Source of the DNA: G965220075 sp965220075
GTDB lineage: Bacteria; Chloroflexota; UBA11872
NCBI GenBank assembly: GCA_965220075.1
Contig: OZ244806.1
Coordinates: 930,001-994,000 of the forward strand
Reading direction: 5' to 3'
DNA length: 64,000 bases
In this document: piece after piece, positions 33,117 to 41,827 of the stretch
How the letters are laid out: every line of letters begins with the position of its first letter
How positions within the stretch are numbered: position 1 is the stretch's first letter
Notes under the pieces: generated by a model
Database searches by the model: none
What the model saw: the letters and a program-made list of their open reading frames with translations, nothing else
Told to the model about the DNA's origin: nothing
Position numbers and translations under genes: made by a program

Positions 33117-35711
33117 ATGAACACCGACCAACCGCCGGCCGTCATGCCGATCAGTCACCAGACCGGCAAATTCATCTGGTTGCGGGGAGAGGCCAAGCCC
33201 TATCACCGCTACCTCTACGCGCGACGCTCGTTCGAGCTGGACGGCGCGCCCGCGTCGGCGAGGCTCCACATCACCGCCGCCGACCGCTACCTGCTCTACG
33301 TCAACGGGGTCTACCTTGGCCGCGGACCCGCCCGCAGCGATCCACGGCGCAAGAGCTACGACACTTACGACGTGGCCCCGCATCTGCTGGCCGGCCGCAA
33401 CACGATTGCCGTACGCGCCTACCACTACGGAACCCCCCTGCAGCGCACTGCCGAGCAGGGCGCGGGTTGGTCCCATCTCGACGCGCTGCCCGTTGGGGGA
33501 TGGGGAAGTCTGGGCGGCAACGGATACACCGTCGGCGAGCGGGCCGGTCTCTGGGTGCAGCTCGAGATGGTCTCTCCCAATGGCGACGCCCAAGTCATCG
33601 GCACCGACGGATCCTGGCGGTTGAAGACGGCCGAGGCCTGGCGGCGCGATGTCGGTCACATCGTGTACCTGGTTGGCAACACGGAGGTTTACGACGCCCG
33701 GGTCGACCCGGTCGACTGGATGACCTGCGGCTTCGACGACTCAACCTGGGCGCCGGCCGCGGTTCTCGCGCCCGCTCAGGTCGAGTGGTTTCTGCTGGAG
33801 GAGCGCGAGATTCCCTTGCTGCGCGAGCGCGAGCTGTTCCCTTCCAGCCTGCTGGAGGCGGGAGAGGTCGTGGATCTTGGCCGGCCCGGCCAGACCGACA
33901 TCCCCGATCTGCTCAACCAGGAGCAGCACTTTCCGCTCGAGAACGCGATCGCTGACAACCCTACAGCCGTGCTTAGCGCGGGCCGGCCAGAGGCGCGATT
34001 CCAGGGCCGCTTCGCCGGTGAGCTCGGAATCCGCGCGCCCTTCATCCTCATCGACTTCGGGCGGCAGCTATTCGGGTTCCCCCGCGTGAAGCTGCGGGCC
34101 CAGGCGGGCGCGATTCTGGACATGGCCTACTCGCAGCAGATCGTCCACGGCCGCATGCCGGTCGGGCTGCCTTACGGCGATCGGTACACCGCCCGCGACG
34201 GCCAGCAAACCTGGGAGGTGGGCGACTACCGGCAGTTCCGCTACCTCCAGATCACCCTCCGCAGCACTTATTCACCGGTGTACGTGGAGTCGGTCTCGAT
34301 CAACGAATACGGCTATCCGGACGCGCCGCGCGGACGGTTCGAGTGCTCCAACGCGGTCCTCAGCAAGCTATGGCAGGCCTGCGTGGATACCAACTATCTG
34401 CACATGGAAGACACCATCGTCTGCGACGCCTACCGCGAGCGCGCGCCCTGGAGCACCGGCGACGGAAGCCACGGCGTCCACATGGTTTACGCCGCCTGGG
34501 GCGACATTCCGCTCAGCGACCGCTTCCTGCGAATCTTCCCGCTGAGCGACCGCGGCGACGGCATGCTCAAAACCACCTATCCGCCCGACACTCATCCCAC
34601 GCACGTGATCACCTCCTTCCTGGCGCAATGGCCGACGCGCGCGCGTGAGCACTATCTGTTCACCGGCCGCCGCTGGGTGCTCGAGGAGCTCTATCCGAGC
34701 GTGCGCAAGCAGATCGATTGGTTCGCTCCCTACCGTGACGACACCGGCCTGCTGCGCGACGTGCACCCGCGGCAGGACTTCGACTGGGCGCCCATCGATT
34801 ACCGGGGCGCCAGCCTGGTCACCAACAGCCTCTACGTACAAGCCCTGGAGGACGCCGCCTGGCTGGCCGATCACATGGAGTTGCCGCGCGACGCGGCGCG
34901 CTGGCGCCGCAGCGCGAGCGAGGTTCGCGCGGCCGCGCGCAAGCTGCTCTGGGATGAGGAGCGCGGCCTCTACAACGACGCTTTCCACGCTGGCCGGGCC
35001 ACCGGCATCGTGAGCGATCTGGGCAACGGCCTCGCGATCCTGGCGCAGGTCGCCACCAAAGAGCAGGCCGCGCGCATTGCCGCCAACTTAGCGGCGCCCC
35101 ATCCCGACCTGGTGGAAGGGTCGCCCTTGTTCTATGTGTACGCCGCCGACGCTCTGCTGGCCTCGGGTACGCCGGGAACCGTGGAGCACTTGGCGGCCAA
35201 GTACCGGACGATGGTCACGGCCACCGACCATCCGACGCTTTGGGAGGGCTGGTTTCCGTTCACCGGCGGGCACGGGATCACCACCGACGCCGAATTCGAG
35301 CTGCGGGACAGCGACTTCCACGTGCGCCCGATGGGTGTTCGCAGCGTCGTGCATAGTGGCGGGAATCTGATTGGATACTCGCTTATGACGCGCGTTCTCG
35401 GCGTCATGCCGACAGCGCCCGGATTCGCGGCCTGTGATATCCATCCCCGCACAACCGGTCTCGACTGGGCCAAGGGAGTGTTTCCCGCGCCGCAGGGTGA
35501 CATCGAAGTGAGCTGGATGCGGCGCGACAGCACCCTGACCCTCGACCTGAGCGTTCCCGCGGGAGTCGAGGCGGACGTGGTGCTCGACGCGCCCGCCGGC
35601 GCCCCACGAGAGCTCACCGTCAACGGTCAAGCGGTGCGCCTCGCGGACGAGGGAGATGCCGTCCGAGTAGCCGTGGGCGCGGGCCGTCATTCACTCCAGC
35701 TCCACGCCTAG
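33117..35711 (+). CDS. Alpha-L-rhamnosidase family (GH78) glycoside hydrolase
   Basis: An 864-residue protein organised like GH78 enzymes. N-terminal beta-sandwich domains (about 20-330) include ITAADRYLLYVNGVYLGRGPAR, DTYDVAPHLLAGRNTIAVRAYHYG and the VSPNGDAQVIGTDGSWR-like region. An (alpha/alpha)6 barrel (about 410-770) has CDAYRERAPWSTGDG, the ERxPWxGD-type motif that contains the general-acid Glu, and a C-terminal beta domain with the typical DLSVPAG ending follows. No signal peptide is visible, so the enzyme probably acts on imported oligosaccharides in the cytoplasm. ATG 33117 (MNTDQPP) follows GAGGG; the frame extends back to 33033. Confidence 0.88.
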   Translation: MNTDQPPAVMPISHQTGKFIWLRGEAKPYHRYLYARRSFELDGAPASARLHITAADRYLLYVNGVYLGRGPARSDPRRKSYDTYDVAPHLLAGRNTIAVRAYHYGTPLQRTAEQGAGWSHLDALPVGGWGSLGGNGYTVGERAGLWVQLEMVSPNGDAQVIGTDGSWRLKTAEAWRRDVGHIVYLVGNTEVYDARVDPVDWMTCGFDDSTWAPAAVLAPAQVEWFLLEEREIPLLRERELFPSSLLEAGEVVDLGRPGQTDIPDLLNQEQHFPLENAIADNPTAVLSAGRPEARFQGRFAGELGIRAPFILIDFGRQLFGFPRVKLRAQAGAILDMAYSQQIVHGRMPVGLPYGDRYTARDGQQTWEVGDYRQFRYLQITLRSTYSPVYVESVSINEYGYPDAPRGRFECSNAVLSKLWQACVDTNYLHMEDTIVCDAYRERAPWSTGDGSHGVHMVYAAWGDIPLSDRFLRIFPLSDRGDGMLKTTYPPDTHPTHVITSFLAQWPTRAREHYLFTGRRWVLEELYPSVRKQIDWFAPYRDDTGLLRDVHPRQDFDWAPIDYRGASLVTNSLYVQALEDAAWLADHMELPRDAARWRRSASEVRAAARKLLWDEERGLYNDAFHAGRATGIVSDLGNGLAILAQVATKEQAARIAANLAAPHPDLVEGSPLFYVYAADALLASGTPGTVEHLAAKYRTMVTATDHPTLWEGWFPFTGGHGITTDAEFELRDSDFHVRPMGVRSVVHSGGNLIGYSLMTRVLGVMPTAPGFAACDIHPRTTGLDWAKGVFPAPQGDIEVSWMRRDSTLTLDLSVPAGVEADVVLDAPAGAPRELTVNGQAVRLADEGDAVRVAVGAGRHSLQLHA

Positions 35712-35728
35712 CGGCGTGAGAGTTCTGC

Positions 35729-35764
35729 TCCCTCTCCCGCCTGGGAGAGGGTTGGGTGAGGGTG
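35729..35764. repeat. Intergenic palindromic repeat, intact copy; possible terminator
   Basis: The hairpin CCCTCTCCC-GCC-TGGGAGAGGG followed by TTGGGTGAGGGTG is the intact form of a dispersed unit in this window. It lies 18 bp after the rhamnosidase stop and is followed by a T-rich run (TTTTGCTTTCTTTTT), so it may terminate that transcript. The same unit is interrupted by the MITE (18.1 kb) and by the IS element (45.7 kb); a degenerate copy lies at about 39175-39217. Confidence 0.7.
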
Positions 35765-35897
35765 TTTTGCTTTCTTTTTCCGTCATACCGCGGCCACTCG
35801 GTATCAGGTCGGAGGACCGCACCGTATCGCCTGGGCTCGAGCTGGCTCCGGCCTGCTATCTTGAGTTTGGCCATGGTCTGACCGGGTGGCAGGGCGC

Positions 35898-37043
35898 GTG
35901 AGCTGGCGGGTCGTCGACCACCTCACTATCTACCGTGAGTCGGGCATGTACGCCAAGGCGCCCAACGTCGTGCGCACGCCTTCGGGCGATCTCCTGGTTC
36001 TCTTTCACCGCTCCCCACAGCTCGGCTACGCGCATCACAGCCATCCGTTGCTCAACATCCAGGCCTGCCGATCTCAGGACGAGGGCCGCACCTGGAGCGA
36101 CCCGTCACTCGTCACCACCGATCCTCTCGGTGGCGTCATCGACTTCGGCACGCACATGCTCCCGGACGGAAGCGTCTACCTGCACGCCTCCAGCAACGAG
36201 CTGATCCCGGCGGCGGATCATGCAACCATCGCCTTCCATACGCAGCCCCACGCCAAGGCGGTGGGACCGGCTGAGCAGTCGGCCTGGATCTCCCGTCCGG
36301 GAATCCCGTTTTGGGTCCGCTCGCTTGATGACGGGTACTCCTGGACCTCGCCCAGGCGCTTCCCGCCGTTGCCGGACGCGGTTTGGGGGAATCCTGCCGA
36401 GCACTCCGGCGTCAGCCGCAGCGGACTGCTCGCCATGCCCGACGGACGCCTGCTCCTGCCAAGCAAGGCGACCGATCAGCCGGATGGCGAGCCGCCCTAT
36501 TTCGGCATGCTGCGCGTATCGCACGACATGGGCGAGACGTGGGATTACGCGGGCAGGATCGCCCAGGACCAGGTCGCGCACTTCAGCGAGCCGGCCATCC
36601 ACCGCACGCCAAGCGGCCGCATCCTGGTCTTGTTCCGCTGCCACCCAACGCGCGTTGATACCCCGGCCCGTCAGGGACAGGGAACCAACCGCCGCCTGGC
36701 GCTGGTGTATTCCGATGACGGCGGCGAGACCTGGTCCCCGTGGCGCCTGACGACGATTGTCGGCAATCCCGGTCACATGCTCGGCCTGCGCGACGGCCGC
36801 ATCTTCGTCACGGTGGGAACCCGTTGGGAAGGTCAGCGCGGCTGCATGGCCAGGGTGCTCGATCCCGAAGGCGCCGACCTGGACACGGCGCCCGATCTGG
36901 TCGTGCGTAGCGACTCGCGCAGCTCCGATTGCGGCTATCCCTGGGCCGTGGAGCTGGAGGACAGCCGGGTGCTCGTCGTGTATTACTTCGACTATTCGGA
37001 ATATCTCTGTGGTATTGAGGGGACGGTCGTAGAGGAGGCGTAG
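35898..37043 (+). CDS. Sialidase-fold (BNR/Asp-box) protein 1
   Basis: A protein of about 381 residues with a six-bladed propeller of the sialidase type. Four Asp-box-like repeats are visible: SQDEGRTWS, SLDDGYSWT, SHDMGETWD and SDDGGETWS. An arginine in the first blade region (VVRTPSGDLLVLFHRS) and acidic residues in HFSEPAIHRTPSGRILVLFRCH fit exo-sialidase-like enzymes, but the fold also serves non-sialidase hydrolases and lectins. The start may be GTG 35898 or GTG 35886; no strong ribosome site marks either. No signal peptide is seen. It is followed 20 bp later by a second member, so the two form a tandem unit. Confidence 0.82.
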   Translation: MSWRVVDHLTIYRESGMYAKAPNVVRTPSGDLLVLFHRSPQLGYAHHSHPLLNIQACRSQDEGRTWSDPSLVTTDPLGGVIDFGTHMLPDGSVYLHASSNELIPAADHATIAFHTQPHAKAVGPAEQSAWISRPGIPFWVRSLDDGYSWTSPRRFPPLPDAVWGNPAEHSGVSRSGLLAMPDGRLLLPSKATDQPDGEPPYFGMLRVSHDMGETWDYAGRIAQDQVAHFSEPAIHRTPSGRILVLFRCHPTRVDTPARQGQGTNRRLALVYSDDGGETWSPWRLTTIVGNPGHMLGLRDGRIFVTVGTRWEGQRGCMARVLDPEGADLDTAPDLVVRSDSRSSDCGYPWAVELEDSRVLVVYYFDYSEYLCGIEGTVVEEA

Positions 37044-37063
37044 ACCCGATTGATGCGGACTCC

Positions 37064-38158
37064 ATGGTTGCTTGTCCCATGACGCTCAAGAGCCGTCCGG
37101 ACGTCGTGATCTTCGAGGGCAACTATCCCGCCTGGCCCTGGATAACCCGCGATGCGCACGGTGTCCTCTACTGCGTGTTCCGCGAAGACGGAATGGCCAA
37201 CCGGAAGGACTCGGGCCACGGCTACTCGCCGCTGGGACGGGTGCTGATCACGCGCAGCGCCGACGCGGGCCGGACGTGGTCGCCGCCCACCGTCGTTGCC
37301 GACAACGAGAGCTACGACGATGTCGGCGTCGGCATCACGGTCATGCCGGACGGTTCGCTATTCGTGAGCTACTACTCACGGTTCTCGGCCGGCGGGTACT
37401 CGCAGGCGTGGGTGACCCGATCGCGCGACGCCGGCCTGACCTGGAGCGCCTCCGTCCCCACGTCCGATCAGGATACGCGCGCACGAGCCGCGCCGCTGGT
37501 CATGTCCAACGGTGAGATTCTCGTGCCCATCTATCGTTCGATGTTCAGCGATCTCGGTCACCAGTCGATCGCCGCCGTATCCGGCGACGACGGTCGAACG
37601 TGGGCGAACCACCACGTGCCGAATGCGCCCGGCGATGGCCTGAACGAGTGGGCCGTACTGGAAGTCGATCCCGGACGAGTCATTGGCCTGCACCGCGACG
37701 AGCACGCGACGTCCCGCGGGTATTTCTGGAAAACGGAGTCGCACGACTGGGGTCGGTCCTGGACGGCGCCCGTGCGCACCAACGTCCGCGACGCCCGCAG
37801 CTCTTCCCCGCCGCAGCTGGACTTTCACGGCGATCGTGTGGTGCTGACCTATGCCGATGCGCGCATGCTTTCCGTATCGATGGTCAGCACCACCGACCCG
37901 GACTACGCGCGCTGGGACCTGCACGATCGTGTGGCCTGCTTTCGATACCGGTCCGACGGGCGTCCGATCGCCGACGCGTCCTATCCCTGCTCGGTGGCCG
38001 TGGGTCCGCACCGACGCTTGATCGTCGACTATGAGATCGAGAGCCTGATAACACCGGACGCGAACCGCGTGATCGACTACCAGCTCGAGGCCGAGCGCAA
38101 GCAGATCACGGGTCGCTTCGTGGACACCCCGCCGGCCTGGGGCGCACACGCGCCGTAA
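37064..38158 (+). CDS. Sialidase-fold (BNR/Asp-box) protein 2
   Basis: A 364-residue protein of the same propeller fold as its upstream neighbour but clearly divergent. Asp-box elements are SADAGRTWS, SRDAGLTWS, SGDDGRTWA and SHDWGRSWT. The N-terminal ITRDAHGVLYCVFRED and the WAVLEVDPGRVIGLHRDE segments carry Arg/Asp/Glu residues in sialidase-like positions. ATG 37064 or ATG 37079 may be the start. It sits 20 bp after the first member on the same strand and ends with a hairpin about 50 bp later. Catalysis is not proven by the motifs. Confidence 0.82.
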   Translation: MVACPMTLKSRPDVVIFEGNYPAWPWITRDAHGVLYCVFREDGMANRKDSGHGYSPLGRVLITRSADAGRTWSPPTVVADNESYDDVGVGITVMPDGSLFVSYYSRFSAGGYSQAWVTRSRDAGLTWSASVPTSDQDTRARAAPLVMSNGEILVPIYRSMFSDLGHQSIAAVSGDDGRTWANHHVPNAPGDGLNEWAVLEVDPGRVIGLHRDEHATSRGYFWKTESHDWGRSWTAPVRTNVRDARSSSPPQLDFHGDRVVLTYADARMLSVSMVSTTDPDYARWDLHDRVACFRYRSDGRPIADASYPCSVAVGPHRRLIVDYEIESLITPDANRVIDYQLEAERKQITGRFVDTPPAWGAHAP

Positions 38159-38209
38159 CCCGCCGCCCGGTCACGTGTCGGCCAAATCCAGCGGCGTGGA
38201 AGGCGTCAC

Positions 38210-38229
38210 CTTCGCGACCGCTCGCGAAG
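38210..38229. terminator. Hairpin after the tandem sialidase-fold genes
   Basis: CTTCGCGA-CCGC-TCGCGAAG is a perfect 8-bp stem with a 4-base loop, 52 bp after the stop codon of the second sialidase-fold gene. No T-run follows. Confidence 0.4.
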
Positions 38230-38304
38230 CGGTGAAGTAGGATGCGGCCTATCTGCCGGTCGCAGGGCGTGCCGCACGCGCCGTGCTCTAAGAGGAATGG
38301 GACA

Positions 38305-39153
38305 ATGCGTCTCTCTGAGCAGCAAATTCGCTTCTACGAGACCTTTGGGTTTCTGGGCTTTCCGGGCCTCTTCTCCGCCGAGATCAAGGCAATCACCGAG
38401 GCTTTCGAGAAGATCTGGGCCGGTCACGGCGGCGGGCACCAGGGTAAGGCGCACGACCACGAACAGCGCTCCGCGCTCATGCCGTTTCTCGACGAGGACG
38501 AATATCTCTGCACGCTGCTCGACGATCCGCGCATCGTGGGCCCCATCTCGACGCTGCTGGGCGACGACTTCAACTACGGAGGCAGCGACGGCAATCTTTA
38601 CGTAGGTGAAACGAACTGGCACTCGGACGGCGGGCTGGTGCGCCGCTACCGGTCCATCAAGATCGCTTTCTACCTAGACCCGGTCGGAGCCGAATCCGGC
38701 TGCCTGCGCGTGATTCCGGGCAGCCACCACGCCGGCGACGTATACGCCCAAGAGCTGCACAAGGCCGCGCCGCACTATTTCGCGGAAGAGACCGAAAACT
38801 ATCTGGGCGTTACGGGTCGCTACGTGCCGGCATACCCGCTCGAGTCGGCGCCGGGCGACATGCTGCTCTTCAATCACCGCATCAAGCACGCCTCGTACGG
38901 CGGCGGCACGCGACGGCGGATGTTCACGGTCAACTTCGAGCAGCGTTACGCCGAAGAGCATCTGGACGAGCTGCGCGAACGGATCGCGTCGACGTCGCGC
39001 TTCTGGGCTACGCGGGCCTACGGTGAGACCATGATTGGCACCGCCGGGCCTGAACGCATGCGCCATCTCGAGCAGCGTCTCGCGAACGACGGGCATCTGG
39101 CCGCGCTCTCCGAAAAAGCTCGCGAGGAGATGGACGAGCCAAGCCGCGTATAG
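38305..39153 (+). CDS. Phytanoyl-CoA dioxygenase (PhyH) family protein, paralogue 3
   Basis: A 282-residue Fe(II)/2-oxoglutarate oxygenase. RLSEQQIRFYETFGFLGFPGLF begins the protein; NWHSDGG gives the H-x-D iron motif; SGCLRVIPGSHHAG is the conserved turn; NHRIKHASYGGGTRRRMFTVNF gives the distal His and the Arg that holds 2-oxoglutarate. ATG 38305 has AGAGGA upstream; the frame runs back to 38242 without a ribosome site. The gene follows the sialidase-fold tandem on the same strand. It is closer in length to paralogue 4 than to paralogues 1 and 2. Substrate unknown. Confidence 0.9.
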   Translation: MRLSEQQIRFYETFGFLGFPGLFSAEIKAITEAFEKIWAGHGGGHQGKAHDHEQRSALMPFLDEDEYLCTLLDDPRIVGPISTLLGDDFNYGGSDGNLYVGETNWHSDGGLVRRYRSIKIAFYLDPVGAESGCLRVIPGSHHAGDVYAQELHKAAPHYFAEETENYLGVTGRYVPAYPLESAPGDMLLFNHRIKHASYGGGTRRRMFTVNFEQRYAEEHLDELRERIASTSRFWATRAYGETMIGTAGPERMRHLEQRLANDGHLAALSEKAREEMDEPSRV

Positions 39154-39174
39154 CCGCTCGCCGCGCACCTCTTT

Positions 39175-39217
39175 ACTCTCTCCCCCGTTTGGACAGGAGC
39201 GGGTTGGCGTGAGGGGT
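39175..39217. repeat. Degenerate copy of the intergenic palindromic repeat
   Basis: CTCTCTCCCCCGTTTGGACA and then GGAGCGGGTTGGCGTGAGGGG resemble the CCCTCTCCC...GGGAGAGGGTTGGGTGAGGG unit, with a weakened hairpin. It lies between the PhyH gene and the convergent DadA-type gene. Confidence 0.5.
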
Positions 39218-39359
39218 TTTCGTTCCCGCCCTATCGTCGTGCCGCGCGGCAATCAAAGCACCCAACCTGGTTGAGCGCGGGGTGCGGAACGCAACCAGAG
39301 CCATTCGAGGGACCGGGCATATGGGGGCGGCCCCGAGACCGCCCGATCAGATACCCGCT

Positions 39360-40610
39360 TTATCCAAATCGCTCTTGGCGGAGCAGCTCCAGATCGAACA
39401 TGGGGGCTTCGCCGCACGCAAGGCGCGCGACGATTTCGCCCGAGATCGGACCGAGCGAGAGGCCGATCATCGCGTGACCGGCGGCTAGCAGGAGGTTTTC
39501 CCACTTCGAGCTGCGGCCCAGGATCGGCAGTCCATCCGGCGTGGCCGGGCGCATACCGCGCCAGATCTCGACCAGCGAAAGGTCTTCCAGCCCTTGGACG
39601 TGCTCGCTCGCGGCGCGCCGGATCGCCTCGACGCGCCGCCGATTGATCGCGAAGTCCATGCCCGCAAGCTCCAGCGTGCCCGCCAGCCGCAAGTGCGGCC
39701 CCATGGGCGTTACGCCAATCCGAGCCTCGGCCAAGATCAGCGGTATGGGCGGGCAATCGGCGGGGCGCTCGAACGTGAGGCTGTAGCCCTTGGCCGGCTG
39801 GATAGGCAGATTCATTCCGAGCTCACGCGCCACGCCGGGAGACCAGGAACCCGTGGCCAGCACCACCTGCCGCGGCCGCCAGTCGCCGCGCGTCGTCCGC
39901 ACGGCCGTGATCCGGCCGCCCTCCGTCTCGAAGCCCAGGGCCTCCGTATGTTCGTAGAAAGTTGCGCCAGCCGCTTGCGCCTGTTGCGCCAGCCCCGTCA
40001 CGAAGCTATGCGGTTCCAGGTGCGCGTCGTCCGGATACTGCACGGCGCCCGCCAGACCGGGCCGAAGCTGCGGAACCAGCTCTCGAACTTGCGCCTCATC
40101 GAGGATGTTCGAGCTGATGCCGAACTCCTCCAGCAGACGCGCCTCCTTGCGGCCTTCGTCGAGACCATGCTCGTTCCGATAGACGTAGAGAACGCCCTTC
40201 TGCTCGTACGCGCAGTCCATTCCGTCCAGGGAAGTCCACTCGTCGTAGAGCGCCCGGCTCGCCTGCAGAAGGTCGCGTAGCACCGGCACGGCCCGTCTCA
40301 CTCTCGACTCGCGGCTGGCGGCGCCGAAGCGAATGAGCCACGACCAGAGCGTCCGCTCGAGCCGGAACTTGATGAAGAATGGACTCTCCGGGTTGAGCAT
40401 CCATTTCAGACCCTGGCCGATAACGCCCGGAGTTGCCAGCGGAACGCTATGGCTTGGCACTATCAGCCCGGCGTTTCCATAGGAGCATCCGGCGCCGATC
40501 AGCCCGGCGTCGATGACCGTCGCGCGGCGCCCCCTCAAGGCGAGCGCGTAGGCGGCGGAGACGCCCATAACCCCGGCCCCGACGATCAGTACTTCGGGTT
40601 CTCGGTTCAT
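39360..40610 (-). CDS. FAD-dependent amino acid oxidase/dehydrogenase (DadA type)
   Basis: A 416-residue flavoprotein of the DAO family. The N-terminal dinucleotide fold VLIVGAGVMGVSAAYALALRG, the GNAGLIVPSHSVPLATPGV segment typical of D-amino-acid dehydrogenase DadA, and the C-terminal IEIWRGMRPATPDGLPILG region and GHAMIGLSLGPISGEIVA close the FAD site. It probably oxidises a D-amino acid, glycine or an N-methylated amine. Quinone-linked dehydrogenation is expected for DadA-like members; the acceptor cannot be read from the sequence. The ATG at 40610 is clear. It is divergent from PhyH paralogue 4. Confidence 0.88.
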   Translation of the reverse strand: MNREPEVLIVGAGVMGVSAAYALALRGRRATVIDAGLIGAGCSYGNAGLIVPSHSVPLATPGVIGQGLKWMLNPESPFFIKFRLERTLWSWLIRFGAASRESRVRRAVPVLRDLLQASRALYDEWTSLDGMDCAYEQKGVLYVYRNEHGLDEGRKEARLLEEFGISSNILDEAQVRELVPQLRPGLAGAVQYPDDAHLEPHSFVTGLAQQAQAAGATFYEHTEALGFETEGGRITAVRTTRGDWRPRQVVLATGSWSPGVARELGMNLPIQPAKGYSLTFERPADCPPIPLILAEARIGVTPMGPHLRLAGTLELAGMDFAINRRRVEAIRRAASEHVQGLEDLSLVEIWRGMRPATPDGLPILGRSSKWENLLLAAGHAMIGLSLGPISGEIVARLACGEAPMFDLELLRQERFG

Positions 40611-40857
40611 AGCGTCCGCGAATCAGCGTCCCGCGGGCTGCCTATCGCGCAGCGCGATAGATTGCGTGCCGCCTTGAGTAACACGACCAATGCCAACCAC
40701 CCCTGTCACCAAGTACCGCGCAGGATAGTAGAAAAGCGCGGCCATCCTGGCGGGCCGTCGTCTCCGTATTGCTAAACGGCCGCGACTCTTAGCGCTGACA
40801 CCGGCTTGACGCTGCCGTAGAATTGCGTCGGTCACCGGGCAGTGCAGGAGGCACGCT

Positions 40858-41721
40858 ATGGGAGCGGTTGCACAGAAGCTGAACGTCCTGACACCTGAGC
40901 AGTTGGACTTCTGGAACGAGAATGGTTATTTGCGGCTCGAGAACGTCTACACCCCCGAGGAAGCTCTCTGGCAGTCCGAAGAGCTCGAGCGAATCATGCA
41001 GGAGTGGGGCCAGATGGGTCAGGGCTGGCGAGGCCCCTGGCGCAAGCAGATGATGGACCTCGACGAGGCCGATCGCGCGCAAGCGATGTTCGTGGTGCTG
41101 CTGCAGAACTACTCGCAAGCCTTCACGGACGCCGTCACTAACCCGAAGCTGACCGGCGCGGTGAGCGACATGCTTGGCGGCACGGCGGTCGAGCTGCACG
41201 GCTCGATCCTGCATGCCAAGGCGCCGCGTCTCGGCACGCCTTTCCCGCTTCACCAGGACTGGCCTTTCTATCCGCACCGCGGTCCCGGCGTCCTGGACGC
41301 CAATCTGCACATCGACACGGCGACGGAGGAGAACGGCTGCCTCAAATTCATCCCTGGCAGCCACAAGCTAGGGCCGCTGCAGCACATCCTGCACACTGCG
41401 GAGGAGCACGGCGACTACGAGCAGGCGCATCTGCCCGTCGAGGACTACCCGCTCGAGGATGCGGTCTCGTGTCCCGCCAACGCGGGCGACGTGGTGTTCT
41501 TCAGCTATCTCACGATTCACGGATCGGCGCCGAACCGCACGGACGGGTGGCGCCGCCTTATCCGCGTGAGCTACAGGGATCCGGAGAACGAGCCCCTTAC
41601 GTCCGAAGACACCGACTGGGACGGTCCGACGCACCAGCGCAGCAAGGGCGGCCCGACCGACAACCCGCGCGGCATGATCGTCTGGGGCGAGTACCGGAAT
41701 CCGGAGAGCAACGGCGCGTAG
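40858..41721 (+). CDS. Phytanoyl-CoA dioxygenase (PhyH) family protein, paralogue 4
   Basis: A 287-residue Fe(II)/2-oxoglutarate oxygenase. LTPEQLDFWNENGYLRLENVYTP opens the protein; PLHQDWPFYPH holds the H-x-D motif; NGCLKFIPGSHKLG the conserved turn; SYLTIHGSAPNRTDGWRRLIRVSYR the distal His and Arg. All catalytic residues appear in place. GGAGG precedes ATG 40858. Neighbours are an amino acid oxidase (divergent) and a Gfo/Idh oxidoreductase (convergent), which fits a small-molecule catabolic setting. Substrate unknown. Confidence 0.9.
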   Translation: MGAVAQKLNVLTPEQLDFWNENGYLRLENVYTPEEALWQSEELERIMQEWGQMGQGWRGPWRKQMMDLDEADRAQAMFVVLLQNYSQAFTDAVTNPKLTGAVSDMLGGTAVELHGSILHAKAPRLGTPFPLHQDWPFYPHRGPGVLDANLHIDTATEENGCLKFIPGSHKLGPLQHILHTAEEHGDYEQAHLPVEDYPLEDAVSCPANAGDVVFFSYLTIHGSAPNRTDGWRRLIRVSYRDPENEPLTSEDTDWDGPTHQRSKGGPTDNPRGMIVWGEYRNPESNGA

Positions 41722-41827
41722 CCGGGCGCGGACAAGCGTTCGGAGCGGGCGAGACCGCGTGGGCGGGTGCAGGCCAGCTCGCCTGAAGGTTCGGCTCACG
41801 CCGCCAGGGCGATAGTGCGCGGCTGAA

